From contig JANXTR010000045.1 of NCBI GenBank assembly GCA_025352325.1, positions 186,001-250,000 on the forward strand: 64,000 nt of DNA, in the 5' to 3' direction. The position numbers were made by a program, and so were the translations under genes. This DNA comes from Microbacteriaceae bacterium. Its GTDB lineage: Bacteria > Actinomycetota > Actinomycetes > Actinomycetales > Microbacteriaceae. Shown here in pieces: positions 45,602-56,094 of this stretch. Under the pieces are notes generated by a model, which worked only from the letters and a program-made list of their open reading frames with translations, searched no databases and was not told where the DNA came from. Within the stretch, counting starts at the first letter, position 1. Each line of letters opens with the position of its first letter.

Positions 45602-48139
45602 GTGCTCTCCGACCGGCTCCCCGATCCCCGCGCCGGGCAACCGTTCGATCCGGACGACTTCGTCGGGATCTTCGACGACTGGGTGCGCGAGCGCGGCATC
45701 CGGCTGTATCCGGCTCAAGAGGAGGCGGTGCTCGAGCTGGTGCTCGGGAGGCACCTGGTGCTCTCGACCCCGACTGGCACCGGGAAGTCGCTTGTGGCGC
45801 TCGCCGCGCACGGCATCGCTCTCGCCCAGGGGCGGCGCAGCTGGTACACAGCGCCGATCAAAGCCCTGGTCAGCGAGAAGTTCTTCCAGCTCGTCGAGGC
45901 GTTCGGGCCCGAGAAAGTCGGCATGGTCACCGGCGATTCGAGCGTGAATCCGGATGCCCCGATCATCTGCTGCACGGCCGAGATCCTGGCGAACCTCGCG
46001 CTTCGGCAGGGCGCGGACGCCGACGCGGACGTCGTGGTCATGGACGAGTTCCACTACTACGCCGACCCTCAGCGCGGATGGGCGTGGCAGGTTCCGCTGC
46101 TTCTGCTTCCGCGCGCCCAGTTCCTGCTGATGTCGGCCACCCTCGGCGACGTGAGCGCGCTTGCCGAGGACGTGGAGCGGCGCACGGGTCGCGAGGTCGC
46201 CCAGGTCACCGGGGTCTCGCGCCCGGTGCCGCTCGACTACCGCTACGTGATGACGCCGGTGCACGAGACTGTCGAGCAACTGCTCGCCGACGGGCTCGCC
46301 CCGGTCTACATCGTGCACTTCGCGCAGGCAGCCGCGGTCGAGCGCGCGCAGGCCTTGTCGAGCGCGAAGGTCGCCTCGCGGGAGCAGCGGGACGCGATCG
46401 CCGAGGAGATCGGCGGATTCCGCTTCTCGCCGGGGTTCGGTGCGACGCTCTCGCGGCTGATCCGCGCCGGGATCGGCGTGCACCACGCGGGCATGCTGCC
46501 GAAGTACCGCCGCCTCGTCGAGCAGCTGGCGCAGCGGGGGCTGCTCCGCGTGATCTGCGGCACCGACACCCTGGGCGTCGGCATCAACGTGCCGATCCGC
46601 ACGGTGCTCTTCACCGGGCTCACCAAGTACGACGGTGTGAAGATGCGGCAGCTGAGCGCGCGCGAGTTCCACCAGATCGCGGGTCGGGCAGGTCGGGCGG
46701 GATACGACACCGCCGGCGAGGTCGTTGGCGAGGCCCCCGAGCACGAGATCGAGAACGCGCGCGGCGAGGCGAAAGCGGGAGTCGACGCGAAGGCTCGCAA
46801 GAAGCTGGTCAAGAAGCGCGCGCCCGAGGGCTTCGTCAACTGGAGCGAGGCCAGCTTCCAGCGGATGATCGCCGCCGATCCCGAGACCCTCACCAGCTCG
46901 ATGCAGCTCACCGCCGCGATGCTGATCAACGTGATCGGGCGGCCCGGCTCGGACGTCAGCGCGCGCGAACCGGGCAGCGCGTTCTCGAACGTCCGCTCCC
47001 TGATGTTCGACAACCACGAGACCCTGCCGAAGCAGCGGATGCTCGCGCGACGCGCGCTCGGCATCTACCGCACGTTGCGCGCCGGCGGAGTGGTCGAGCA
47101 GACCGGGGGAGGGTTCGACGGGAGCGCCGCCATCCGGCTCACCCTGGATCTGCAACCCAACTTCGCTCTCAACCAGCCGCTCTCGCCGTTCGCGCTCGCG
47201 GCCTTCGAGCTCTTGGACCGCGAGTCGCCCAGCTACGCCCTCGACATGATCAGCGTGCTCGAGGCGACACTCGACGACCCGCGGCAGATCTTGTCGCAGC
47301 AGCAGTACAAGGCCCGCGGCGAAGCCGTGGCGGAGATGAAGCGCGAGGGGATCGAGTACGAGCAGCGCATGGAACTGCTCGAGGACGTGACCTGGCCGAA
47401 GCCGCTCGATGAACTGCTCACGGTGACTTTCGAGACCTTCGCCGCCAGTCAGCCCTGGGTGCGCGACTTCGAGCTCTCACCCAAGTCGGTGGTGCGCGAT
47501 CTGTACGAGCGGGCGATGACATTCGGCGAGTTCGTCGCGTTCTACCAGCTCGGCCGCAGCGAGGGTCTCGTGCTGCGGTATCTGTCCGACGCGTTCCGTG
47601 CGACCCGGCAGACGATCCCGGACGAGGCGAAGACCGAGGAGTTGCGCGACCTCATCGAGTGGCTCGGCGAGCTCGTGCGCCAGGTGGACTCCAGCCTGCT
47701 CGACGAGTGGGAGGCACTGACGCATCCTGAGCTGTCGCTCACGGGCGAGCCCGACGCGCCGGTTGTGCCGCCGACGCCCCCGAGCGTGCTCACGAATCGA
47801 CGCGCGTTCCTGGTGCTCGTGCGCAACGAGCTCTGGCGCCGGGTGCAGCTCGCCGCGCTCCAGCACGACGAGGAGCTCGAGGCGCTCGACCCGGATGCCG
47901 CGTGGTCGGAGGGGCTCGACGCCTACTTCGAGGAGCACGACACGATTGGCACCGGCCCGGATGCGCGGGGCGCTGACCGGATCCTCATCGAGGAGGGCTC
48001 CGAGCGCTGGATCGTGCGCCAGATCATCGACGATCCGGCCGGCGATCACGACTGGGGCATCCGCGCCGAGGTCGACCTGGCGGCTTCCGCCGAGCAGGGC
48101 ATCGCCGTGGTGCGCGTACTCGGACTCGACCGGCTCTAG
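45602..48139 (+). CDS. DEAD/DEAH-box helicase with DUF3516 (Ski2-like)
   Basis: STPTGTGKSLVALAAHGIAL, VVMDEFHYYADPQRGWAWQVPLLLLP, LLMSATLGDVS, HQIAGRAGRAGYD. Confidence 0.95.
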   Translation: MLSDRLPDPRAGQPFDPDDFVGIFDDWVRERGIRLYPAQEEAVLELVLGRHLVLSTPTGTGKSLVALAAHGIALAQGRRSWYTAPIKALVSEKFFQLVEAFGPEKVGMVTGDSSVNPDAPIICCTAEILANLALRQGADADADVVVMDEFHYYADPQRGWAWQVPLLLLPRAQFLLMSATLGDVSALAEDVERRTGREVAQVTGVSRPVPLDYRYVMTPVHETVEQLLADGLAPVYIVHFAQAAAVERAQALSSAKVASREQRDAIAEEIGGFRFSPGFGATLSRLIRAGIGVHHAGMLPKYRRLVEQLAQRGLLRVICGTDTLGVGINVPIRTVLFTGLTKYDGVKMRQLSAREFHQIAGRAGRAGYDTAGEVVGEAPEHEIENARGEAKAGVDAKARKKLVKKRAPEGFVNWSEASFQRMIAADPETLTSSMQLTAAMLINVIGRPGSDVSAREPGSAFSNVRSLMFDNHETLPKQRMLARRALGIYRTLRAGGVVEQTGGGFDGSAAIRLTLDLQPNFALNQPLSPFALAAFELLDRESPSYALDMISVLEATLDDPRQILSQQQYKARGEAVAEMKREGIEYEQRMELLEDVTWPKPLDELLTVTFETFAASQPWVRDFELSPKSVVRDLYERAMTFGEFVAFYQLGRSEGLVLRYLSDAFRATRQTIPDEAKTEELRDLIEWLGELVRQVDSSLLDEWEALTHPELSLTGEPDAPVVPPTPPSVLTNRRAFLVLVRNELWRRVQLAALQHDEELEALDPDAAWSEGLDAYFEEHDTIGTGPDARGADRILIEEGSERWIVRQIIDDPAGDHDWGIRAEVDLAASAEQGIAVVRVLGLDRL

Positions 48140-48166
48140 CCGGACCAGACGCTCCGCCCGCGTGGG

Positions 48167-48505
48167 CTAGAAGCGGTCGTCGCCCACAAGAGCGCGCGTG
48201 CGGCGACGCGCCAGCACCGCTTCCTCCTGCGCGACGTCGTGGTCCGACATGCGGCCGACGTGCACGGCCTCAATGATCCACTTCACCATCGGCAGGATGC
48301 TCACCAGCAGTGCGAGCGCCCCCAGCGCGGCGAAGGTGATGGCGACCGGCGGGACCGTGTGGTCCAGACAGACGGAGCTGACTCCCACGCAGCCATTCGC
48401 GTCCGCGATCGACACGTCGACGACGCCAAAACTGATGGCTGCGACGACGACCGCACCGAGCGCGATCGCGCCCAGCACTCGACGTGAATGCACGATGGTT
48501 TCCAA
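48167..48505 (-). CDS. hypothetical membrane protein
   Basis: 112 aa, two TM-like segments. Confidence 0.6.
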   Translation of the reverse strand: METIVHSRRVLGAIALGAVVVAAISFGVVDVSIADANGCVGVSSVCLDHTVPPVAITFAALGALALLVSILPMVKWIIEAVHVGRMSDHDVAQEEAVLARRRTRALVGDDRF

Positions 48506-48665
48506 TCATTTCCAGATGGATCTGGCCCTCAGATGTGTTGCAAGCCGCCTCTGTTCGGCCTGGCTCGAGAGTATGCGCGGCGTTCCGTGGTCTGCGAGGC
48601 CCAGAGCAGGGGGCAGACCAGCTCAGTGACCCGACGACGAGGGGTGCGTTCTAGACCTTTCGCCA

Positions 48666-49236
48666 GTGAACGTCCCGCTCCTGGTCGCGCTCGTCATCTT
48701 GCTGGCTCTGTTCTTCGATTTCACCAACGGCTTTCATGACCCGGCCAACGCGATGGCGACCCTCATTGCGACAGTCGCATTGCGGCCGAAGGTGGCCGTC
48801 GCTATCGCGGCGGTGCTCAACCTCGTCGGTGCGTTCCTCTCGACGAGAGGTGGCTCAGACCATCTCGGGCGGGCTCATCAACGAGGGGGATGCGATCGAC
48901 GGATCGGTGCTCGTCTCGAAGATCCTGATCCCCGCGGTGCTCGCCCCGGTCACGGCGGGGCTGGTGTCATTCCTCGCGACCAAGATCGCCTACGGAGTCA
49001 CCCGCAAGCGCGAGCGCGACCGCTTCAAGATCGGACAGGTCTTCACCTCCTCCCTGGTCTCTCTCACGCACCGGATCAACGACGCGCAGAAGACGATGGG
49101 CGGGATCATGCTGACGCTGATCGCCGCCGGATTCCAGCGCGTGCCACTTCGCGAACCCGCAGCCGGGCGCGACGCGCGCGGCCGTAGCGTTCCAAGAAGG
49201 AGGATCTATCTGGTCGTCCCGTTCTTCCACCACTGA
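48666..49236 (+). pseudogene. frameshifted, internally deleted PiT-family inorganic phosphate transporter
   Basis: Frame A MNVPLLVALVILLALFFDFTNGFHDPANAMATLIATVALRPKVAVAIAAVLNLVGAFLST continues in frame B as EVAQTISGGLINEGDAIDGS...KILIPAVLAPVTAGLVSFLATK; a large part of the family length is missing. Confidence 0.8.
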
Positions 49237-49323
49237 CACCCTCACGGACCGTACGATCAGTCGGGCGCCCACAAGGCGACCCCGCTCCGAATGCTCAACG
49301 ACGAATCCAGGAGGAGGACCGCG

Positions 49324-50880
49324 ATGAACAACATCCCGTCCCACACCCAGCTCAGCGACGAACAGCTCATCATCGGCGATGAGAACGTCGTGCCGAACGG
49401 TCCCGACGACGAACACGAGCTGCTCCGCGGCGACGGACCCACCCGCACCGAAACCGACTCCCTCGGATCGATGGAGATCCCCGCCGACGTCTACTGGGGC
49501 ATCCACACCGCCCGCGCCCTCGTGAACTTCCCCATCTCGCGGCGTGCGATCTACAACTACCCCGACCTGATCCGTGCACTCGCGCTCGTGAAGCAGGCCT
49601 CCGCGCGCGCCAACCTCGAGATCGGTGTGCTCGACCCGGCAAAGGCCGAGATCATCGACACCGTCTGCCAGCGCATCGTCGACGGGCAGCACCACGAGCA
49701 GTTCGTCGTCGGGGTCATCCAGGGCGGGGCGGGCACGTCCACCAACATGAACACGAACGAGGTCATCGCCAATGCCGGCCTCGAGCTGATGGGCCTGCAC
49801 TTCGGCGACTACGCGGCGCTGCATCCGATCGACGACGTCAACCGCAGTCAGTCGACCAACGACGTCTACCCGACCGCGATCAAGCTGGCCATGGTCTTCG
49901 GGGTGCAGCGTCTACTGACCGAGCACGCCAAGCTCACGAAGAGCTTCGCGGCGAAGGGGCGCGAGTTCAACCACGTGCTCAAGGTCGGCCGCACCCAGCT
50001 CCAGGACGCGGTGCCCATGACGCTCGGTCAGGAGTTCACCGGCTTCGCGCACACGCTGCAGGAAGACTACGACCGGCTCGGCGAGACGATCCCGTGGCTC
50101 AACGAGATCAACATGGGGGCGACGGCGATCGGCACCGGCATCACCGCGGATCCGCGGTACGCGGAGGCCGTGCGACACCACCTCGAGGAGCTCACCGGCA
50201 TCCCGCAGGAGACCGCGCCCGACCTGATCGAGGCGACCGCTGACGCCGGCATCTTCATGACCGTGAGCGGCACGCTGAAACGGATGGCGGTGAAGCTCTC
50301 GAAGATCTGCAACGACCTGCGCCTCATCTCTTCCGGCCCACAGGCCGGTCTCGGCGAGATCAACCTTCCCCCGCGCCAGGCGGGCTCGAGCATCATGCCC
50401 GGCAAGGTCAACCCGGTGATCCCCGAGGTCGTCAACCAGGTCGCCTTCAGTGTGATCGGGGCGGATGCCACGGTCACCGCCGCAGCGGAGGGCGGCCAGT
50501 TGCAGCTGAACGCCTTCGAGCCCGTCATCGCGCACAGCATCCTGCAGTCGCTCGCCTGGATGACGAACGCCTGCCGCACGCTCCGCGTCAACTGCATCGA
50601 CGGGATCACCGCGAACACCGCCCGGCTCACGCGGCAGGTCGAGACCAGCGTCGGCGTGGTCACGGCCCTCACGCCCTACTTCGGCTACGCGGCCTCCGCG
50701 GCTCTCGCCCACACGGCGCTCACGACGAACGCCTCGATCGCCGAACTCGTGGTCAGCGCCGGGCTCATGTCGGCCGAGGAGGTCGCGCGGGTGCTCTCGC
50801 CGGAGCGCCTCAGCGGGATGTCGCCCATCACGGGTGTGATCGCGCTGCCCGTGACCCCATCACCGACTCCCGAGAGCTGA
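49324..50880 (+). CDS. aspA: aspartate ammonia-lyase
   Basis: GSMEIPADVYWGIHTARALVNFPIS and signature GSSIMPGKVNPVIPEV; AGGAGG RBS. Confidence 0.92.
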   Translation: MNNIPSHTQLSDEQLIIGDENVVPNGPDDEHELLRGDGPTRTETDSLGSMEIPADVYWGIHTARALVNFPISRRAIYNYPDLIRALALVKQASARANLEIGVLDPAKAEIIDTVCQRIVDGQHHEQFVVGVIQGGAGTSTNMNTNEVIANAGLELMGLHFGDYAALHPIDDVNRSQSTNDVYPTAIKLAMVFGVQRLLTEHAKLTKSFAAKGREFNHVLKVGRTQLQDAVPMTLGQEFTGFAHTLQEDYDRLGETIPWLNEINMGATAIGTGITADPRYAEAVRHHLEELTGIPQETAPDLIEATADAGIFMTVSGTLKRMAVKLSKICNDLRLISSGPQAGLGEINLPPRQAGSSIMPGKVNPVIPEVVNQVAFSVIGADATVTAAAEGGQLQLNAFEPVIAHSILQSLAWMTNACRTLRVNCIDGITANTARLTRQVETSVGVVTALTPYFGYAASAALAHTALTTNASIAELVVSAGLMSAEEVARVLSPERLSGMSPITGVIALPVTPSPTPES

Positions 50881-50887
50881 GCCCGCG

Positions 50888-52030
50888 ATGGCCGCCGGCG
50901 TCCTGATCCTCGCGCTCGGCGTGCTGATCACGGGCGTCGCACCGGTGCCCGACGTGCCCGCCGCCGACACGCCCTCGATCACCCTGACGACGGTGAACTG
51001 GGGGCATCCGGCGTCGCTCCTCGACGCCGCGCACCCCGCGTGGAGCCACCTCGCCCCACTCGCGGGACCGACCGGGGTGACCGCGTCCTTCGCCCTGAAC
51101 GGCCTGCAGGTGCACAGCTGGGTCGCCCACCTCGACGCGCCGGACGCGTACGGGGGGCAGCAGTCCAACGACTGCCGTGGCGAGGAGGAGGCCGCACCGG
51201 CCGAGCTGAGCTGTGTTTTCGAGGTGCCGGTCAGCTCAGGCTTGAACCTGCTCAGGGTGACGTTCAGTGCCGACGGTCAGGTGCTCGGCGACGCGCGGGG
51301 GTCGATCCGCGGGGGCGAGCTCAACTGGGACGCCGGCTATCAGGTGCTCGACGCCACAGGGCACTGGAGCGCGATCGCGCGCGACCACGCTGTCGCGCTG
51401 CTCGCCACCAGCCCGACGGCGCTCCGCGAGGTGGTGATGAACACCGGGACGATCCCGATGCGCCTGGACAGCGTCGCCTGCGCGACACGGGTGCTCGACC
51501 CGACGCAGCGGCAGGTGTGTCCGCTGCGCGGTGTGCGCCCCGCGCAGTCCCTGGCGGGCGAGCTTCGAGCCGAACTACGCGTCGTGGATGCAGTGGGCGC
51601 GATCGCGGAGTTCGAGATCCGCGCCGGGCTGAACACCTTCGGCGGCTCGTTCTCGCTCTCGCGCGCGACCGCGATCGTCGGCGAGCCGATCGTGCTCCGG
51701 GCGCGTGGCCTCCCCGCAGGCGAGCCCTTCGCGGTGCAGTACCGCCTCGACGATCAGGCCACCCCGCTGGGCACGAGCATCACCCGCACCGGCACGCTGG
51801 AGTACGGCTTCGTCGTGCCCGCGGGGTCGCCCGGCATCTTCCACCTGAACGTGGTGCACGACGGGGTCACCGTCGCGAGCCTGCCGTTCGAGGTGACGCG
51901 GGTGGCCGTTTCGCCGGATGCCGCGGTCGCACCGTGGGGCCTCGCGCTGATTCCGCTCGGGGCGCTGGTCGCGCTCCTCGTGGTGTGGCGGGTGCGCCGC
52001 CGGCGTCGGCTCAGGCCGGAAGCTCCCTGA
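50888..52030 (+). CDS. secreted/anchored hypothetical protein
   Basis: N-terminal hydrophobic segment, two Cys pairs, C-terminal TM plus RRRRRLRPEAP. Confidence 0.65.
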   Translation: MAAGVLILALGVLITGVAPVPDVPAADTPSITLTTVNWGHPASLLDAAHPAWSHLAPLAGPTGVTASFALNGLQVHSWVAHLDAPDAYGGQQSNDCRGEEEAAPAELSCVFEVPVSSGLNLLRVTFSADGQVLGDARGSIRGGELNWDAGYQVLDATGHWSAIARDHAVALLATSPTALREVVMNTGTIPMRLDSVACATRVLDPTQRQVCPLRGVRPAQSLAGELRAELRVVDAVGAIAEFEIRAGLNTFGGSFSLSRATAIVGEPIVLRARGLPAGEPFAVQYRLDDQATPLGTSITRTGTLEYGFVVPAGSPGIFHLNVVHDGVTVASLPFEVTRVAVSPDAAVAPWGLALIPLGALVALLVVWRVRRRRRLRPEAP

Positions 52031-54548
52031 CCACGTCACTCGGATCCTTGTCCGGACGCCAACCGCGCCAGGACGGCGCGCGCAGCCGACCATCGGGGGT
52101 GCGTTCGGCGAACTCGACCTCGCCGACCAGACTCGGCGTCACCCAGTGCGCGTCGCGCGCGTCGGCGCTCGGAACGTCGAGCAGGGGAGCGGTCTTTCGG
52201 GCGAGCCCGTCGAGGCGCGTCCGGAGCTCGGCCAGCTGACGGTCGGTGAAGCCGGTGCCGACCCGTCCGACGTAACGGAGGCCATCGGCATCCGGGATCC
52301 CAACGAGCAGCGAACCCACGCTGTCTGCGCGATTCCCGTTGCCAGGGCGCCAGCCGCCCACGACGACCTCCTGCGTCAGCGTGTGCTTGAGCTTGATCCA
52401 GTCGCGACTGCGCTTGCCCTCGCGATAGGGGCTGTCGCGGCGCTTGGCCATCACCCCCTCGAGGCCGAGCTGTTTGCTCGTGGTGAGCGCGGTGGCGAGG
52501 TCGTCGCCGGCATCGAGTGGCACGGTGATCGGTCCGCGATCCTTCACGCTCTTCTCGAGCAGCGCCCGGCGCGCGGCGTACGGCTCCTTCTCGCGGGAGG
52601 TGCCGCCGAGCGTGAGCACGTCGAACACAAAGAAGTGCACGGGCGTCGCGAGTCGTGCCCGCTCGACGTCGCGCGGTGTGGTGAGGCCCATTCGTTTCTG
52701 TAGGGTGCCGAAGTTCGGCCGGCCCTTCTCGTCGAGCGCGACGATCTCGCCGTCGAGCACCGCGTCGCCACGCCCCGAGCTCGCCACCGCCTGCGCGAGT
52801 TCGGCGAGCTCCGGGTAGCTCCCGGTGAGGTCGAGCCCGTTGCGCGAGCGGAACGTCACCTCGTCACCGTCGATCGTCGCGATCGCCCGGATGCCGTCCC
52901 ACTTCATCTCGTACGCCCAGTCCGCGCCGCCCTCGAAGCGGTCGACCCCGCTCATTGCACCGAGGGTGGCGAGCATCGGATGCCGGGAGTTGCTCGGCAG
53001 CCTGGAGCCGACCACCGTCTTCTTCAGGGTGCCGAGGCCCTTGCGCCCCGTCGAGACGCTGGCGAGGCCGTGCCACTTGTCTCCCGTGACCTTGTTGACC
53101 GGGCCGCCTTCGGCATCCCAGTCGACCGGATCCTGACTCTTCATGAAGTGCAGCATCCAGTTCTTGGCGTTGTCGCCCTGCTTGGTTTGGATGAGCGCGA
53201 GCCGCTGCGAGCCGTGCTTCTCGCCGTGGATGGTGAAAATGACCTCGCCGTGCCCGTCGGAACCATCGCGCCACTTCTCGAGCTCGTAGCGACCGCGGTC
53301 CCAGATCGCGACCTCGCCCGCCCCGTATTCCCCCTTCGGAATACGACCCTCGAAGGTGCCGTAGTCGAAGGGGTGATCCTCGACGTGCACGGCCAGATGG
53401 TTCTGTGTCGGGTCGGTGGGCACACCCTTCGGCACGGCCCAGCTCACCAGCACGCCGTCGCGCTCGAGCCGGAAGTCGTAGTGCAGCGAGCTGGCGTGAT
53501 GCTCCTGGATGACGAAGTGCGGGCTCGCGGCGTCAGGCCTCCAGCTCGGGTCGCTGCCAGCTACCTCGCCGAACGGCTCGGGCGTCTTCGACCTGTTGCG
53601 CATCCGACGGTACTCGGCGAGATCCTCGCCACTCGAGTCGCCGAGTAAGTAGCCCGCCGAGAGGTCGGCGAGCAGGTCTCCCTTCGCGCTCAGGCGTTTC
53701 AGCACCTCGCCGAACTCGAGCTGTTTCAGCCCGGGGGAGGCGATCTCGCGCCAGGTGCGCGGCGCCGCGACCGTCGGACGAGAGCGACCGCGCAGGGAGT
53801 ACGGCACGACCGTCGTCTTGGAGCCGTTGTTCTGGCTCCAGTCGAGCAGCACCTTGCCGGTGCGGTTCGTCTTCTTCATGTCGCTGACCACGAGATCCGG
53901 ATGATCCGCCTCGAGCGCCCGCGCCAGCTCATGCGCCACGGCCGAGATCTCGTCGCTCGACTGCTTCCCGTCGAGGGCCGCATACAGATGAATGCCCTTG
54001 CTCCCGCTCGTCACCGCCTGCGGGTCGAGACCCATTCCCTGCAGCAACTCGCGGACGAGCTTGGCCACCTCCGCGCACTCGGCCAACCCCGCGCCCTCGC
54101 CCGGGTCCAGGTCGAGCACCATGCGATCCGGATTCTTGCGGGCACCGTTGCGCCCGAACCGCCACTGCGGCACGTGGATCTCGAGGGCGGCCTGCTGCGC
54201 GATCCACACCAGGGTCGCGAGGTTGTTGACCAGCGGGTACTCGTTGACGTGGCCGGAGTGCTGGATCGGGCGGTGCAGGATCCAGTCGGGCGCCGAATCC
54301 GGCAGGTTCTTCTCGAAGAACACCTGGCCCGGTTTCGCGTCGGTGCCGACACCGGAGACCCAGCGCTTGCGGGTCGCGGGGCGGTCTCGTGCGGCGGCGA
54401 TCATGGCCTCGGAGACCCGGGAGTAGTAGTCGATGACCTCGGCCTTCGTGGTGCCGGTCTCGGGGTAGAGCACCTTGTCGAGGTTCGTCAGGCGCAGGCG
54501 ATGACCGCCGACATCGACGTAGGAAACGCTGCCCTCCGCCTTCGCCAC
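52011..54548 (-). CDS. ligD: multifunctional ATP-dependent DNA ligase LigD (POL-PE-LIG order)
   Basis: Polymerase part LTNLDKVLYPETGTTKAEVIDYY; phosphoesterase HFVIQEHHASSLHYDFRLE; ligase core YEMKWDGIRAI. Confidence 0.95.
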   Translation of the reverse strand: MAKAEGSVSYVDVGGHRLRLTNLDKVLYPETGTTKAEVIDYYSRVSEAMIAAARDRPATRKRWVSGVGTDAKPGQVFFEKNLPDSAPDWILHRPIQHSGHVNEYPLVNNLATLVWIAQQAALEIHVPQWRFGRNGARKNPDRMVLDLDPGEGAGLAECAEVAKLVRELLQGMGLDPQAVTSGSKGIHLYAALDGKQSSDEISAVAHELARALEADHPDLVVSDMKKTNRTGKVLLDWSQNNGSKTTVVPYSLRGRSRPTVAAPRTWREIASPGLKQLEFGEVLKRLSAKGDLLADLSAGYLLGDSSGEDLAEYRRMRNRSKTPEPFGEVAGSDPSWRPDAASPHFVIQEHHASSLHYDFRLERDGVLVSWAVPKGVPTDPTQNHLAVHVEDHPFDYGTFEGRIPKGEYGAGEVAIWDRGRYELEKWRDGSDGHGEVIFTIHGEKHGSQRLALIQTKQGDNAKNWMLHFMKSQDPVDWDAEGGPVNKVTGDKWHGLASVSTGRKGLGTLKKTVVGSRLPSNSRHPMLATLGAMSGVDRFEGGADWAYEMKWDGIRAIATIDGDEVTFRSRNGLDLTGSYPELAELAQAVASSGRGDAVLDGEIVALDEKGRPNFGTLQKRMGLTTPRDVERARLATPVHFFVFDVLTLGGTSREKEPYAARRALLEKSVKDRGPITVPLDAGDDLATALTTSKQLGLEGVMAKRRDSPYREGKRSRDWIKLKHTLTQEVVVGGWRPGNGNRADSVGSLLVGIPDADGLRYVGRVGTGFTDRQLAELRTRLDGLARKTAPLLDVPSADARDAHWVTPSLVGEVEFAERTPDGRLRAPSWRGWRPDKDPSDVVRELPA

Positions 54549-54606
54549 ACTTCCACGGTAATCACGGGGGTGTACATCGTCCACATTCGCAGAGGAAAAT
54601 GACAGG

Positions 54607-55467
54607 ATGCGCTCCATCTGGAAGGGCTCCCTCAGCTTCGGGCTCGTCAACGTGCCTGTGAAGCTCTACGCCGCGACCGAAGACCATGACGTGCCCCTGC
54701 ACCAGGTGCACGACAAGGACGGCGGCCGCATCCGGTACTCCCGTCGCTGCGAGATCGACGGCGAGATCGTCGACTACGAGCACATCGCGAAGGCCTACAT
54801 CGATGGCGACGAGACCGTGATCCTTACCCCGGAGGACCTGGCATCGCTGCCGGCCGAGCGCAGCAAGGATATCGACGTCGTCGAGTTCGTGCCCAGTGAC
54901 CAGATCGACTCGATCATGTTCGAGAAGAGCTACTTTCTGGCCCCGGACTCCAAGTCGACGAAGGCCTACGTGCTGCTGCGTGAGACGCTGCAGGCGACGG
55001 ATCGCACCGCCATCGTGCAGTTCGCCCTGCGGCAGAAGACCCGGCTGGCCGCCCTGCGCGTGCACGACGACGTGCTCATGCTGCAGACGCTGCTCTGGGA
55101 TGACGAGGTGCGCGAAGCGCGCTTCCCCGAGCTCGACGAGGTGCCGAAGATCACGGATGCCGAGCTGAAGATGAGCAAGGCGCTGGTCGAGAGCTTCGCC
55201 AGCGACTTCACGCCCGAGAAGTTCTCCGACGACTATCAGGCGCAGCTGCGCACCCTCGTGGAGGCCAAGCTCGAGCAGGGAGACGCCCTCGACGCCGAGG
55301 CCACCTTCGGACGTGCCGAGGCGGGCGGTGGCGAGGTGCTCGACCTCATGGAGGCCCTGCGCCGCAGCGTCGAGAAACAGCGCGTCGAGAACAAGCGCGC
55401 CGCCGCGCCGGGTACCCCGTCGAAGAAGGCCGCGGCGAAGAAGTCGGCCGCGAAGAAGTCCGCCTAG
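54607..55467 (+). CDS. ku: Ku protein (NHEJ)
   Basis: MRSIWKGSLSFGLVNVPVKLYAATEDHDVPLHQVH; Lys/Ala-rich C-terminal tail; divergent from ligD. Confidence 0.95.
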   Translation: MRSIWKGSLSFGLVNVPVKLYAATEDHDVPLHQVHDKDGGRIRYSRRCEIDGEIVDYEHIAKAYIDGDETVILTPEDLASLPAERSKDIDVVEFVPSDQIDSIMFEKSYFLAPDSKSTKAYVLLRETLQATDRTAIVQFALRQKTRLAALRVHDDVLMLQTLLWDDEVREARFPELDEVPKITDAELKMSKALVESFASDFTPEKFSDDYQAQLRTLVEAKLEQGDALDAEATFGRAEAGGGEVLDLMEALRRSVEKQRVENKRAAAPGTPSKKAAAKKSAAKKSA

Positions 55468-55572
55468 TCCACGAATCAGGACGACGCGCCAGTGATCGGC
55501 CGGAAACAGGCTCGATCGCGGCGTGTCCGCGGGGTTTCGTCCCGCTTCTGCGACGCGAGATGTCGCCTCGGA

Positions 55573-56055
55573 CTAGAAATCCGGATCGCGCAGCCGGGCG
55601 ACGAGCGGGAGCGCCAGCCAGGCGGCGAGACACACCACCGCGGTGACGGATCCGGCCACCAGGCCCGCGGTGTCGCTCACCACCACGTCGAAGATGAGCA
55701 GCACGATCCCGCTCAGGGTCACGCCGACCACCACGAGTGCGAGCCGCAGGATCGTGTTCGCGGCGCGCACCAGGAACAGCTTCGCGTGCCGACGGAACAG
55801 GGCCCGGTGCAGGGCAACGGGCGTCAGGGCAAGCACCGCGGCGAGCACCGACAGCGCGACGAGGCTGAGGTAGACGAGCAGCTGCCAGCGAGTGAGAGTC
55901 GTGAAGCGCTGCTGGAACGCCATCGCCAGCAGGAAGCCGGTGAGGATCTGCGTGCCTGTCTGGAGCACGCGCAGCTCCTGCAGGATCTCGCCCCAGTTGC
56001 GCTCGAGCCGCTGGAGTTCTGTCTCGGGTTCGTCTCCCGAGTCGGGGCTGGTCAT
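55573..56055 (-). CDS. DUF6328-like membrane protein
   Basis: ELQRLERNWGEILQELRVLQTGTQILTGFLLAMAFQQRF, 4 TM-like segments. Confidence 0.75.
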   Translation of the reverse strand: MTSPDSGDEPETELQRLERNWGEILQELRVLQTGTQILTGFLLAMAFQQRFTTLTRWQLLVYLSLVALSVLAAVLALTPVALHRALFRRHAKLFLVRAANTILRLALVVVGVTLSGIVLLIFDVVVSDTAGLVAGSVTAVVCLAAWLALPLVARLRDPDF

Positions 56056-56094
56056 GTCTTGATGTTAGGCACTGCCCGATCGCCGGCACTGGGG

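Noticed and set aside
44102-47155. 1017-aa minus ORF
   Set aside because: Only the C-terminal part from the GTG at 45346 is a real DUF2510 protein; the rest is antisense to the DUF3516 helicase.
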